A stretch of 64,000 nucleotides of DNA from an uncultured Eisenbergiella sp. (GCA_947627215.1 CANQVD010000011.1:1-64000); one strand, 5' to 3'. Shown: positions 25,200-33,768, numbered from the stretch's first letter. Translations and numbers: made by a program. The notes: generated by a model from the sequence alone, not told the origin.

Positions 25200-26032
25200 G
25201 TGAGTTCCTCCGTTTCCTTTAGATTTTTCCGGTATTCAAGGACCGTGAGCGCCGTCAGGCCCGTCAGGATAAGAAGCAGCGGGCCCGTGCCGCCGCAATA
25301 TGCGGGGGACACGGGGGAGGTGTGCCAGGAAAAGGCCGCCGCGGCCGTCAGGACCGACTCGCCCAGGCAGGCGTAGAGCCCTTCCTTTCCCCGGAGCTTT
25401 CGGGTGATCCACAGGCCGAAGGCGCAGGTGGACAGGTAGGGGATCAGCAGGCAGGCCGCGCTTTGCAGGAGCGCTTCGGCGTGCAGGGCCGTTTCCGGCA
25501 CGCCGCGTGCGGCGAGCGGGATCAGGATCAGGAAGGCCAGTCCGTGAAACAGGCCCAGAAGCTCCATGCGCGCCAGGACGATGTTCTTCAGGGAAAAACG
25601 GGAGACCATTTCCAATTCCTCCATTTCATATACGCCGGAGCGGGCGCTCTCCGCCACCGCCGTCAGCGCCAGAAAGGGCAGCAGGGTCGACAGGCTCCAG
25701 ACGTCGTCCGCAGGCAGCAGGCAGGCGAGATAGAGCGCGGCCAGAAAGAGTGCCGCGGATGCCGCCCAGATCCATTTGCGGATGTATCCCGCCTGGAGCA
25801 GCAGGAAGGAGAAATGACTGATTTCCGGCCGGGGAAGCGTGCGCAGAAAGGCGTCTGCCTCCAGCGGCGGTGGCGGGGCGAAGGCGGCCGTCAGAGCGGC
25901 CCTGCGCGTTTCTTTTCCGGCGAAGGCGGCCGTCAGAGCGGCCCTGCGCTTTCCTTTTCCGGCCAGGCGGCCGGAAAAGGGCGGATGCGGCGCTCTGGCG
26001 CGGCATTTTTTCCCTGTATTCCTTTTCTTCAT
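25184..26032 (-). CDS. Membrane protein of sigma/ABC operon
   Basis: This 282-residue protein has about six hydrophobic helices (around 92-112, 118-135, 165-185, 195-215, 225-240, 250-268). It lies between the ECF sigma factor and the ABC ATPase, so it could be a second permease or an anti-sigma-like regulator; it lacks a zinc-finger motif. The basic N-terminus holds a 14-residue tandem duplication (RRAALTAAFAGKE repeated, DNA period 42 bp at 25879-25949). AAAGGAGTAGACCTGAA precedes ATG 26032. Confidence 0.75.
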   Translation of the reverse strand: MKKRNTGKKCRARAPHPPFSGRLAGKGKRRAALTAAFAGKETRRAALTAAFAPPPPLEADAFLRTLPRPEISHFSFLLLQAGYIRKWIWAASAALFLAALYLACLLPADDVWSLSTLLPFLALTAVAESARSGVYEMEELEMVSRFSLKNIVLARMELLGLFHGLAFLILIPLAARGVPETALHAEALLQSAACLLIPYLSTCAFGLWITRKLRGKEGLYACLGESVLTAAAAFSWHTSPVSPAYCGGTGPLLLILTGLTALTVLEYRKNLKETEELTWNLS

Positions 26033-26039
26033 TTCAGGT

Positions 26040-26597
26040 CTACTCCTTTCCCAGCAAAAGCCGCAGTTGCTTCAGCGCGTGCCGGAGCCTGCGGTAGACG
26101 GCGAAACGGGAGAGCCCGGTGATCCGGCAGATGATGTGGACAGGCACCTCGTTGACGTAGCGCAGCAGAAGCAGTTCCTGTTCGTCCGATGGCAGCTTTG
26201 CCAGCGCGTTCTGCAGGTCGAGACGGGCAACGATGGCGGATTCCGTTTCGGCGGAGCCGGAGGAAAACCGTTCCGGAGGGAAGCGCTTCGGGGAGAAATC
26301 CTCCGCGGACGCCTCCGCAGGAGGGAATGCCCCCGCGGGAACTCCCGTTTCCGTCAGAAACCGTTCTTTTGCCTCTTCCAGAGGCCGGAGCTTTTGCCGC
26401 CGGAACTCGTCCATGCAGAGATTGCGGGCCACGGTGTACAGCCAGGGCAGGATGCGCTCCACCGCCTGGGACTGCTCTTGCTCAAAATAGCGCAGAAAGG
26501 CCTCCTGGGTGATATCCTCCGCCGTCTGGCGGTCGTGCAGGCGGAAGTAACAGTAACGGTATATTTTGTAGTATTGTTCTTCCAGGTCTGCGGTCAT
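26040..26597 (-). CDS. ECF-type RNA polymerase sigma factor
   Basis: This 185-residue sigma-70 family factor has region 2 at about 5-75 (YRYCYFRLHDRQTAEDITQE, then LYTVARNLCMDEFRRQK) and region 4 at about 120-180 (LPSDEQELLLLRYVNEVPV, then ITGLSRFAVYRRLRHAL). A Pro/Ser/Phe-rich linker of about 35 residues between the two is longer than usual. ATG 26597 follows AAAAAGGGAGATTCC. It heads an operon with a membrane protein and an ABC transporter, a common arrangement for envelope-stress or bacteriocin-linked signalling. Confidence 0.88.
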   Translation of the reverse strand: MTADLEEQYYKIYRYCYFRLHDRQTAEDITQEAFLRYFEQEQSQAVERILPWLYTVARNLCMDEFRRQKLRPLEEAKERFLTETGVPAGAFPPAEASAEDFSPKRFPPERFSSGSAETESAIVARLDLQNALAKLPSDEQELLLLRYVNEVPVHIICRITGLSRFAVYRRLRHALKQLRLLLGKE

Positions 26598-26720
26598 GGA
26601 ATCTCCCTTTTTGCGCCCGGCAGGGCGTACTGAAAGCGTTTCGCGTTTGTCCGGTTCCATAGGGTTTGACGTTCGGCGCGGAGGAAATGTGCGGGTGCGG
26701 GAAAAAATTTTTGCTGCAGA

Positions 26721-26750
26721 ACGGCCCGCCTGTGTTTTCAGGCGGGCCGT
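26721..26750 (-). terminator. Hairpin terminator after GH4 gene
   Basis: ACGGCCCGCCTG (26721-26732) pairs perfectly with CAGGCGGGCCGT (26739-26750). It lies 30 bp past the GH4 stop on the minus strand. The T-run is poor, so efficiency is uncertain. Confidence 0.6.
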
Positions 26751-26781
26751 CGGAAATGTCTGAGAAAGAAAAGAGCATGCC

Positions 26782-28101
26782 TCAGCGGTATTTCGGCAGA
26801 TAGTCCCCGTGAGCGGCGATCAGCTCGTCCACCATCTTTTTGATGGTGTCGATATCCAGCTCGCTGCCGGTGTGAGGATCCAGCATGGCCGCCTGATAGA
26901 TATGCTCCAGACGGCGGGTGCGGGCAGCCTCAATGGTGAGTAGCTGCACGTTGATGTTGGTCATGTTCATGGCGGCGCACTGCACGGGAAGCGCGCCCAC
27001 ATGACAGGGATGGACTCCGCTGCCGTTCACCAGGCAGGGCACTTCCACGCAGGCGTCCTCCGGCAGGTTGGTGATCAGATGCCCGGCATTCAGCACGTTC
27101 CCGCCGATCTGATAAGGGCTGCCGGTCACGCAGGCCTCCATGATCCAGGAAGCGTATTCGCGGGAGCGCTCGTGCTCCTTCACGCCGTTTTCCAGCAGTT
27201 CGGCGTATTCCTTTTTCCAGCCTTCGATCTGATTGACGCAGCGGCGGGGATATTCGTCCAGCGGGATGTTGAACCGGCTGATCCGGTCCGGATAACGGTC
27301 CTTGATGTAGAACATGTTGTATTCGGCGTTATGCTCGCTGGATTCCGTGCAGTAATAGCCGAAGTTGAGGATATAATCCAGCCGTACCTTGTCCGTGAAA
27401 TCGGGATCCGCCATTTTCTTCGGGATCCGCGCTTTGATCTCCGGATAGAGATCCGTGCCGTTTTTATCCTTCAGCTCCAGGAGCCAGCCCATGTGATTGA
27501 TCCCGGCGATCAGCTCCTTACGGCCCTCCAGCCTGTCCTCCATCCCCAGCTCCCGCAGCAGGCCCTCGGAGCAGACCTGGACGCTGTGGCAGAGCCCCAC
27601 GGTGCGGACGCCCGTATAGCGCTGCATGTAGCCGGAGAGCATGGCCATGGGATTGGTGTAGTTTAAAAACAGCGCGTCCGGACAGACCTCCTCCATATCT
27701 CTGGCGAAGTCCTCCATGACAGGGATGGTGCGCAGGGCCCGCATGATGCCGCCGATGCCCAGCGTATCGCCGATGGTCTGGCGCAGGCCGTACTTCTTCG
27801 GCACCTCGAAATCGATGATCGTACAGGGATCGTAAAGCCCTACCTGGATGGCATTGATCACGAAATCCGCGCCCCGCAGAGCGGCTTTGCGCTGTTCGGC
27901 GCCCAGGAAGCACTCGATGGTCCCGTGTCCGCCCAGCGTCCGGCGCATGGCCTCCAGAATGGTCCGGCTCTCCTCCAGCCGCGTCCCGTCGATGTCGTAG
28001 AGCGCGAAGGTGCTGTCCCTCAGCGCTTCGCTGCACATGCAGTCCCCGATGACGTTGCGCGCGAATACAGTGCTTCCCGCGCCCATAAATGTGATTTTCA
28101 T
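26782..28101 (-). CDS. GH4 alpha-galactosidase/glucosidase
   Basis: This 439-residue NAD- and Mn-dependent glycosidase of family 4 resembles MelA-type alpha-galactosidases. It shows the Rossmann motif KITFMGAGSTVFARNVIGD, the NYTNPMAMLSG segment, the metal-site Cys in VGLCHSVQ and the INHMGWLLEL motif. ATG 28101 matches the conserved family start; the frame extends upstream but without family sequence. The neighbouring divergent AraC-type regulator probably controls it in response to alpha-galactosides or a similar sugar. Confidence 0.92.
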   Translation of the reverse strand: MKITFMGAGSTVFARNVIGDCMCSEALRDSTFALYDIDGTRLEESRTILEAMRRTLGGHGTIECFLGAEQRKAALRGADFVINAIQVGLYDPCTIIDFEVPKKYGLRQTIGDTLGIGGIMRALRTIPVMEDFARDMEEVCPDALFLNYTNPMAMLSGYMQRYTGVRTVGLCHSVQVCSEGLLRELGMEDRLEGRKELIAGINHMGWLLELKDKNGTDLYPEIKARIPKKMADPDFTDKVRLDYILNFGYYCTESSEHNAEYNMFYIKDRYPDRISRFNIPLDEYPRRCVNQIEGWKKEYAELLENGVKEHERSREYASWIMEACVTGSPYQIGGNVLNAGHLITNLPEDACVEVPCLVNGSGVHPCHVGALPVQCAAMNMTNINVQLLTIEAARTRRLEHIYQAAMLDPHTGSELDIDTIKKMVDELIAAHGDYLPKYR

Positions 28102-28210
28102 AATTCTCTCAGTACCCCCTTGTTTTCCTGTTACCGGCATTGTATCCTGAAAGGGGCGGGAAGGAAATCGTTTTATGTGGAAAATAGTTGTCGTTTTGTG
28201 AGGTGGCGGT

Positions 28211-29068
28211 ATGAGCCTGAAAGCGGTCATTGTGATGGACGCTCATTATGGGGGACTGAATCCGGTTCAGTTGGGCCAGCAGAGCTGCGAACCGGGATAT
28301 GCTTTCGGTCCGGCGGTGCGCACGCACTGGCTTCTGCATTACGTGCATTCCGGAACGGGGCGTTTTCTGCGGGAAGGCGTGACGTATCCGGTGAATCCGG
28401 GGGAGATCTTTGTGATCCCGCCCTATCTGGAGACCTGGTATGCGGCCGATGAGGAAAGGCCGTGGAAATACACCTGGATCGGGTTTGAGGCGGACGGGAC
28501 GCTGCCGGAGATCCTGTCAAGGCCCGTGATCTCCTGCCCGGAGGCGGGAGAGCTGTTTGATGAAATGCTTTCCTGCGACCGGATGGAAAACGGCCGCAGC
28601 GCGTTTCTGGCGGGCTGCCTGTGGAAGCTGATGAGCCTGTTCCTGGAGCGGGGGGACAGGAAGCCCGATTATGTGGATAAAGCGATCCACTGTATGCGGT
28701 CGGAGTACGCCGGCGGGATCACCGTGCAGGAGGTGGCGGACCGCCTGGGGATCGACCGGAGCTATTTTTCCGCGCTCTTTTCCGGGCGGACGGGGATGCC
28801 GCCCAGCGAATATCTGGTCCGGCTGCGTCTTTCCAGGGCCGCGGAGCTGATGAAGCTCCACGGGGAACGGCCGTCCACCGCGGCGATCTCCGTGGGCTAT
28901 CAGGACCTGTATCATTTTTCGCGGATCTTCAAAAAATATTACGGCCTGTCGCCCCGGAGCTGGATGAAGCGGGAGGCGGAACAGGTCGCGGCGGGGAACG
29001 CGGATTTTTCCCGAGGAGAGGACGCCGGGGAGCAAAACCGGCGGAAAGGAGGCGCGCGGGATGGCTGA
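28211..29068 (+). CDS. AraC-family transcriptional regulator
   Basis: This 285-residue regulator has an N-terminal cupin-like sugar-binding domain (about 1-140, including the GVTYPVNPGEIFVIPP turn) and a C-terminal double helix-turn-helix (about 155-260). The latter carries MPPSEYLVRLRLSRAAELM and ISVGYQDLYHFSRIFKKYYGLSP. It is divergent from the GH4 gene with a 109-bp shared upstream region, the standard arrangement for MelR/RafR-type activators. It overlaps the CCA-adding enzyme gene by 8 bp. Confidence 0.92.
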   Translation: MSLKAVIVMDAHYGGLNPVQLGQQSCEPGYAFGPAVRTHWLLHYVHSGTGRFLREGVTYPVNPGEIFVIPPYLETWYAADEERPWKYTWIGFEADGTLPEILSRPVISCPEAGELFDEMLSCDRMENGRSAFLAGCLWKLMSLFLERGDRKPDYVDKAIHCMRSEYAGGITVQEVADRLGIDRSYFSALFSGRTGMPPSEYLVRLRLSRAAELMKLHGERPSTAAISVGYQDLYHFSRIFKKYYGLSPRSWMKREAEQVAAGNADFSRGEDAGEQNRRKGGARDG

Positions 29069-30407
29069 GAAAATACGGATTTTCCTGCCGGAGCAGGTGA
29101 CCGGCGTGATAAAGACCCTGCGGGGCGCCGGCTTCGAGGCCTGGGCTGTCGGAGGCTGCGTGCGCGACAGCCTGCTGGGCCGCGTGCCGGACGACTGGGA
29201 CATCACCACCTCCGCCAGACCGGAGCAGGTCAAGCGGCTTTTTCCCCGCACCGCGGACACGGGCATCCGGCACGGCACGGTGACGGTGCTGCTGGGCCGG
29301 ACGGGATACGAGGTGACCACCTACCGCGTGGACGGGAAATACGAGGACGGGCGGCATCCGAAGGAGGTGGCGTTCACCGCATCCCTGGAGGAGGATCTGA
29401 AGCGCCGGGATTTCACCGTCAACGCCATGGCGTACAGCGCGGAAGAAGGGCTGGTGGATCTGTTCGGCGGTATGGAGGACATGTCCCGCGGCGTGATCCG
29501 CTGCGTAGGGGATCCGGCGGAGCGCTTTTCGGAGGATGCGCTGCGGCTGATGCGGGCCGTGCGGTTTTCTGCGCAGTTGAATTATGAGATCGAGCCGGGC
29601 ACCGGGGCGGCCATCTGCGCGCTGGCGCCCACGCTGCGGAGGATCAGCGCCGAACGCATCCGGACGGAGCTGGTGAAGCTTCTGTGCAGCGATCATCCGG
29701 AGAGGCTTTGTCTCTGTTATGAGACGGGGCTGACCGCCGTTTTTTTTCCGGAATTTGACCGGATGATGGAGACGGAGCAGCATAATCCGCACCACTGCTA
29801 TACGGTGGGGGAGCATACGCAGCACGCTCTGGCGGAAACCGCGCCCGATAAAACGCTGCGTCTGGCGGCGCTCCTTCATGATGTGGGGAAGCCGGCAACG
29901 AGAACCGCGGACAGCGCGGGCGTGGATCATTTTTACGGACACGCGGAGGCCGGTGCCGGGATCGCCCGGACGGTGCTGCGCCGTCTGAAATTCGACAATG
30001 AAACGGCGGACCGCGTGGTCCGGCTGGTGAGGGCGCACGATGTGAAAATCGAGCCGGGGCGGAAATATATGCGCCGTGCCCTGCACCGGCTGGGCACGGA
30101 TCTGTTCCCCGCGCTGTTTGATCTGAAGGAAGCGGATTTGAAGGCCCAGAGCGCATATGAGCGGGAGAAAAAGCAGGCGCAGCTCGAAGCCATGCGCCGG
30201 GATTACGCGGCGGTGCTGGCCGCCGGAGACTGCGTTTCCCTGAAGGAGCTCGCCGTAAACGGCAGCGACCTGATGGCCGCCGGGCTGTCTCCCGGGCGGG
30301 AGCTGGGCAATGTCCTGCAGGGGCTTCTGGATCAGGTCATCGAGGATCCTTCCCGGAACACGCGCGAATATCTGCTGGCAGAGGTCAGGAGGACGGCGGG
30401 GATCTGA
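29061..30407 (+). CDS. cca: CCA tRNA nucleotidyltransferase
   Basis: This 448-residue class II nucleotidyltransferase adds or repairs the 3' CCA of tRNA. The head contains GGCVRDSLLGR (about 31-41) and the catalytic DDWDITT (about 43-49). The body contains RRDFTVNAMAY and the RLMRAVRFSAQL motif, and an HD hydrolase domain follows with LLHDVGKPATR (His272-Asp273). It fits the observation that none of the three tRNA genes here encodes CCA. It overlaps the AraC gene by 8 bp. Confidence 0.95.
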   Translation: MAEKIRIFLPEQVTGVIKTLRGAGFEAWAVGGCVRDSLLGRVPDDWDITTSARPEQVKRLFPRTADTGIRHGTVTVLLGRTGYEVTTYRVDGKYEDGRHPKEVAFTASLEEDLKRRDFTVNAMAYSAEEGLVDLFGGMEDMSRGVIRCVGDPAERFSEDALRLMRAVRFSAQLNYEIEPGTGAAICALAPTLRRISAERIRTELVKLLCSDHPERLCLCYETGLTAVFFPEFDRMMETEQHNPHHCYTVGEHTQHALAETAPDKTLRLAALLHDVGKPATRTADSAGVDHFYGHAEAGAGIARTVLRRLKFDNETADRVVRLVRAHDVKIEPGRKYMRRALHRLGTDLFPALFDLKEADLKAQSAYEREKKQAQLEAMRRDYAAVLAAGDCVSLKELAVNGSDLMAAGLSPGRELGNVLQGLLDQVIEDPSRNTREYLLAEVRRTAGI

Positions 30408-30434
30408 CGCCCTCAAAATCGTTTCCGGGCGAAC

Positions 30435-30462
30435 ATAACCGAAAGCTTTCCCTCATAAGATA
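30435..30462 (+). promoter_or_regulatory. Sporulation sigma-E/K-like promoter of cotS
   Basis: ATA (30435-30437), a 16-bp gap and CATAAGATA (30454-30462) match the mother-cell sigma pattern (-10 CATAnnnTA). It lies 31 bp before the GTG start of the coat-protein gene. Confidence 0.55.
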
Positions 30463-30493
30463 GTATCACCTTAGCCTTGGGAGGGAATCCTGC

Positions 30494-31477
30494 GTGAATG
30501 ACAGAGCGGTGAGCGTGCTGGAAAATTATGATTTTGAGGTGCTCCGGACACAGAAAAGCCGGAATGCCATTCTTTTCGAGACGAATAAAGGGTGGATGAT
30601 TCTGAAAGAATATAAAGGCCCTCTCGTTCGGCTGGAGCTTCTGGAAAAGCTTTTGGAGGGCATCGCGGAAAACGGTTTTTTACAGACCGAAGGGATCTGC
30701 CGCAATAAGGAGGGTGCGCTTTTTTGCAGGGATCAGGAGCAGAACGCCTGCATCGTCAAGACCTGGCCGGGGGGAAGGGAGTGTAGCCTGAAGGACGGTC
30801 AGGAATGCCGGACCGCCGTGACGCTGCTGGCCAGACTCCATAAAGCCATGCGTCTGCCGCGGCTGGCGGCGGAGAGCGGGATGCGGGCGCAGAGTCTGTA
30901 TGAGGAATATGAAAAGCGAAACCGGGAGCTGAAAAAGGTACGCCGTTTCCTGCGGGAAAAGGGGCAGAAGACCGCGTTTGAGATCTATCTGCAGCAGCAT
31001 CTGGATCTCTTTCTGGAGGAGGCGCTGCGGGTGACGGAGGATGTGAAGGCCTACGGCGAGGTGCTGGGGGCAGGGGTGTGCGAGGCGGACGGAACCTTTT
31101 GCCACGGGGATTTCCAGCATCACAACCTGCTCTGCGCGCAGACTCCCGCCGTCGTCAATTTTGAGAAATTCGCGCTGGACTGTCAGATGCGGGATCTCTA
31201 TCTTTTTTTGCGCAAGCTTCTGGAAAAGACCAACTGGTCCGTGCCGCTGGCGAGAGGGCTTCTGGACGTGTACGGGAAGGAGAAAAGGCTTTCGGCGTCG
31301 GATACCCTGCAGCTATATTACCGCTTCGCCTATCCGGAAAAGTTCTGGAAGATCGCCAACTTTTATTACAACAGCGGAAAGGCGTGGATTCCCGGACGCA
31401 ATATGGAAAAGCTGGAAAGGCTTCTGGCGCAGAGAAAGATAAAAAAAGCCTTTTTGGAGCAGACATTTTCCCTGTAG
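30494..31477 (+). CDS. CotS-family spore coat protein
   Basis: This 327-residue protein has the aminoglycoside-phosphotransferase/kinase-like fold of CotS and YsxE, proteins placed in the spore coat by the mother cell. Visible features are the N-lobe NAILFETNKGWMILKEYKG with a Lys, the loop GTFCHGDFQHHNLL (catalytic-loop-like HGD) and VVNFEKFALDCQMRDLYLF. In the last, the usual metal-binding IDF/IDW Asp is replaced (NFEKF), so it may not be an active kinase. GTG 30494 follows GGGAGGGAATCCTGC. Confidence 0.85.
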   Translation: MNDRAVSVLENYDFEVLRTQKSRNAILFETNKGWMILKEYKGPLVRLELLEKLLEGIAENGFLQTEGICRNKEGALFCRDQEQNACIVKTWPGGRECSLKDGQECRTAVTLLARLHKAMRLPRLAAESGMRAQSLYEEYEKRNRELKKVRRFLREKGQKTAFEIYLQQHLDLFLEEALRVTEDVKAYGEVLGAGVCEADGTFCHGDFQHHNLLCAQTPAVVNFEKFALDCQMRDLYLFLRKLLEKTNWSVPLARGLLDVYGKEKRLSASDTLQLYYRFAYPEKFWKIANFYYNSGKAWIPGRNMEKLERLLAQRKIKKAFLEQTFSL

Positions 31478-31480
31478 CCC

Positions 31481-31509
31481 TTGACAAAACGGGCGAGTGC
31501 GCGTATAAA
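31481..31509 (+). promoter_or_regulatory. HU gene promoter
   Basis: Consensus TTGACA (31481-31486) and TATAAA (31504-31509) with a 17-bp spacer indicate a strong vegetative promoter giving a leader of about 110 nt. Confidence 0.85.
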
Positions 31510-31626
31510 TAGAATATGGCGCTTCGGGAAGGGGAAATGCCGGACGCCGCAATCGCAGTCTGTGACGGCGGAGGCGCGGATCGTGCCGGTCGCCGTAAAA
31601 ACAGGATTTTACAGGAGGAGTTTATA

Positions 31627-31899
31627 ATGAACAAAACAGAGTTGATCGCAGCCATCGCTGAAGAAGCCGGCTTATCGAAAAAGGATGCGGAGAAGGCGCT
31701 GAAAGCTTTTACGGATGTTGTGGCGGCACAGATGAAGAAGGGTGAGAAGGTTCAGATCGTCGGCTTCGGTACGTTCGAGGTATCCGAGAGAAGCGAGAGA
31801 GAGGGACGGAACCCTCAGACCGGCGAGCCGATGACGATCGCGGCTTCCAGGACGCCCAAGTTCAAGGCCGGCAAGGCACTGAAGGACTCCATCAACTGA
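31627..31899 (+). CDS. hup: HU-family DNA-binding protein
   Basis: This 90-residue histone-like protein carries the helical dimer domain NKTELIAAIAEEAGLSKKDAE (split here as NKTELIAAIAEEAG then LSKKDAE) and the DNA-clamp arm GRNPQTGEPMTIAASRTPKF. It bends DNA and compacts the nucleoid. ACAGGAGGAGTTTATA precedes ATG 31627. A strong promoter and terminator make it a single-gene unit. Its position upstream of rqcP-yabP-yabQ-divIC is the conserved clostridial order. Confidence 0.97.
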   Translation: MNKTELIAAIAEEAGLSKKDAEKALKAFTDVVAAQMKKGEKVQIVGFGTFEVSERSEREGRNPQTGEPMTIAASRTPKFKAGKALKDSIN

Positions 31900-31908
31900 G
31901 TTCACGCG

Positions 31909-31937
31909 GCAGATGCTTTCAGCATCTGCTTTTTTTT
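31909..31937 (+). terminator. HU gene terminator
   Basis: GCAGATGCT (31909-31917) pairs perfectly with AGCATCTGC (31921-31929), followed by eight Ts. Confidence 0.95.
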
Positions 31938-32046
31938 GCGGCGGCGAAGCCGTGCGGTGCGATCCCGGCGTTTGGGGACTTCCCGCCTTTTCGACGGTAA
32001 AAGGTCCGCGCGTGCTGGCCCATGCGCCCGGAGCAGGGAGGAAATG

Positions 32047-32286
32047 ATGAGATTGGACAAATATTTAAAGGTGTCCCGCCTGATCAGGCGCAGGACGGTG
32101 GCGAATGAGGCGTGCGACGCAGGGCGCGTTTTCCTGAATGAAAGGCCGGCGAAGGCCTCGGCGGAGGTGAAAGCGGGGGATGTGATCGAGATCCGGTTCG
32201 GCAACCGCGAGGTGAAGGTCGAGGTGCTGTCCGTTCAGGAGACGGTGCGAAAGGAAGAAGCGAAGGAGATGTTTCGGTATCTGTAG
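32047..32286 (+). CDS. rqcP: S4-domain RNA-binding protein RqcP (YabO)
   Basis: This 79-residue single S4 domain (MRLDKYLKVSRLIRRRTVA, then VKAGDVIEIRFGNR) belongs to the Hsp15/RqcP family. In Bacillus this protein works with RqcH to add alanine tails on stalled nascent chains on 50S subunits. Position between the HU gene and yabP is conserved. GGGAGG lies 5 nt before ATG 32047; ATG 32044 is too close to it. Confidence 0.92.
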   Translation: MRLDKYLKVSRLIRRRTVANEACDAGRVFLNERPAKASAEVKAGDVIEIRFGNREVKVEVLSVQETVRKEEAKEMFRYL

Positions 32287-32353
32287 GCTGAAGCGGCTTT
32301 GCGGGCCGGCGGCTGCGGCTGTTTTGGGGCGGCCGGTCAAATGGCCGGGGCGG

Positions 32354-32382
32354 TCATATTTGCGGTCCAGGGCGCGTATATT
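32354..32382 (+). promoter_or_regulatory. Sigma-E-type promoter of yabP
   Basis: TCATATT (32354-32360), 14 bp, then CGTATATT (32375-32382) closely follows the Bacillus sigma-E pattern. yabP is a sigma-E target in Bacillus. It is 40 bp before the start codon. Confidence 0.7.
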
Positions 32383-32423
32383 CTAAAAAGCTCCCCTTTC
32401 TGGCGGAGCGGACAGGAGGCGCT

Positions 32424-32714
32424 ATGGAAGACATAAACGGCAGCAGAAGCAGACAGCACAGGCTCAGCCTGATCGACCGGCAGAGCTGCGCCCTGAGCGG
32501 CGTTTCGGACGTGCTTTCCTTCGATGTGGGGGAGGTCCTGCTGGAAACGGAACAGGGAATGCTGATGATAAAGGGCAACGATCTCCATGTGAGCCGTCTC
32601 TCTCTGGAAAAGGGCGAGGTGGATGTGGACGGCAGGATCGACAGCCTGACCTATTCGGAAAACGTGAGCGCAGCCGGCAGGGCGGAGTCTCTGTTCGCCC
32701 GACTGTTCCGTTGA
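32424..32714 (+). CDS. yabP: Sporulation protein YabP
   Basis: This 96-residue protein of the YabP family has RQSCALSGVSDVLSFDVGEV and LMIKGNDLHVSRLSLEKGEV segments. It is a mother-cell protein needed for efficient sporulation, and it shares its fold with YqfC. GGACAGGAGGCGCT precedes ATG 32424. It is followed 3 bp later by yabQ. Confidence 0.95.
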   Translation: MEDINGSRSRQHRLSLIDRQSCALSGVSDVLSFDVGEVLLETEQGMLMIKGNDLHVSRLSLEKGEVDVDGRIDSLTYSENVSAAGRAESLFARLFR

Positions 32715-32717
32715 TTC

Positions 32718-33245
32718 ATGAGCCCGTTCATCCTGGAGGAGGGGTGGTTCCTGCTGTATTCCGTTCTGCTGGGGATCGGGATCACCTTCGTCTATGACTG
32801 TCTCCGGATCTGGCGGAGGGTGTTTGCCCACGGCATGTTCTGGATCTCGCTGGAGGATCTGTTCTACTGGATCTTCGTTTCCGGCTGCATTTTTTATCTC
32901 CTGTACCGTGAAAATAACGGCGCGTTCCGATGGTTTGCCATCATGGGGGCTGCCATCGGCATGCTGCTGTTCAAAAAGACGCTGAGCCCGCTCTGGGTCA
33001 GGTTCGGTTCCCTGCTGTTTGGCCGTCTGCGACAACTGGCCGGGCGCGTCCGGCGCCTGATCCTTTGGCCTGTTCGGGCCGCGGGAGCCGCCGTCGGGAA
33101 AAGGGCGGGCGCTTTCGGCAGAAAAATGCGTCAGAGTGCCCGTATTTTGAAAAAACGGTTGACGGTCGGCGTAAAAATGACTAAAATAACTCTATGCAGG
33201 CATGACCGGGGAAGGCGGCGGGGAAAAGGAAATGATAAAGCGTAA
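32718..33245 (+). CDS. yabQ: Sporulation protein YabQ
   Basis: This 175-residue membrane protein has three to four helices in the first 90 residues (FLLYSVLLGIGITFVYDCLR; DLFYWIFVSGCIFYLL; FAIMGAAIGMLLF) and a long basic tail. YabQ localises to the forespore membrane and is needed for the spore cortex. No strong ribosome site is present, so translation may be coupled to yabP. It overlaps the divIC start by 14 bp. Confidence 0.93.
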   Translation: MSPFILEEGWFLLYSVLLGIGITFVYDCLRIWRRVFAHGMFWISLEDLFYWIFVSGCIFYLLYRENNGAFRWFAIMGAAIGMLLFKKTLSPLWVRFGSLLFGRLRQLAGRVRRLILWPVRAAGAAVGKRAGAFGRKMRQSARILKKRLTVGVKMTKITLCRHDRGRRRGKGNDKA

Positions 33246-33543
33246 AATTATTTTTCGCCGGAAAAAGAAGGAGAACAGGCTGAGCATGGTGATGGTGACC
33301 GTTGCCGTGCTGATGTTATTGATCGTGATCTCCTTCAAGAGCGTGGAGCTGCGGCAGGATCAGGCGGTCTATGACGAGAAGATCGAGCAGCTCAACAGCC
33401 AGATCGAGCAGGAGACGCTGCGGACGGCGGAAATTGAAGAATACGGAAAATATACACAGACCCTGAAATACGTGGAGGAGGTCGCCAAGGATAAGCTGGG
33501 GCTGGTGTACGAGGGAGAGATCCTATTTAAATCGGAAGACTGA
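33232..33543 (+). CDS. divIC: Septum formation protein DivIC
   Basis: This roughly 103-residue bitopic protein of the FtsB/DivIC family has a basic cytoplasmic N-terminus, one membrane helix (about 19-38, MVMVTVAVLMLLIVISF), then a coiled coil (DEKIEQLNSQIEQETLRTAE) and the KLGLVYEGEILF end. It joins FtsL and DivIB in the divisome. ATG 33232 is preferred, though its ribosome site is modest; ATG 33202 is an alternative. A GC-rich hairpin follows. Confidence 0.92.
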   Translation: MIKRKIIFRRKKKENRLSMVMVTVAVLMLLIVISFKSVELRQDQAVYDEKIEQLNSQIEQETLRTAEIEEYGKYTQTLKYVEEVAKDKLGLVYEGEILFKSED

Positions 33544-33564
33544 TCCCATCGGGGATCCCGGGTG

Positions 33565-33594
33565 ACGGCGCTCTGTTGCAGGGCGCCGTTTTTG
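33565..33594 (+). terminator. Terminator after divIC
   Basis: ACGGCGC (33565-33571) pairs with GCGCCGT (33583-33589), followed by TTTTG. Confidence 0.7.
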
Positions 33595-33639
33595 ATCCGG
33601 CCGCACGGCGGCCGGCCCGGGTTTTACCGCGGTTGGCCG

Positions 33640-33678
33640 GGTTTGGCTGCGGCCGGCTCAGGTTTGGCTGCGGCCGGC
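33640..33678. repeat. Two 18-bp direct repeats in GC-rich spacer
   Basis: GGTTTGGCTGCGGCCGGC occurs at 33640-33657 and 33661-33678. The surrounding 33600-33700 contains further CCGGCCCGGGTTT copies. It lies between divIC and spoIIE and has no coding support. Confidence 0.65.
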
Positions 33679-33768
33679 CCGGGTTTGACGGCGCCCTGGC
33701 GTGCCCCGCGGTTCGGACGGAAGAAGCGGCGCGTTTCGGCGCGAAAAAATGTGATCCGTTTTCCTCCT

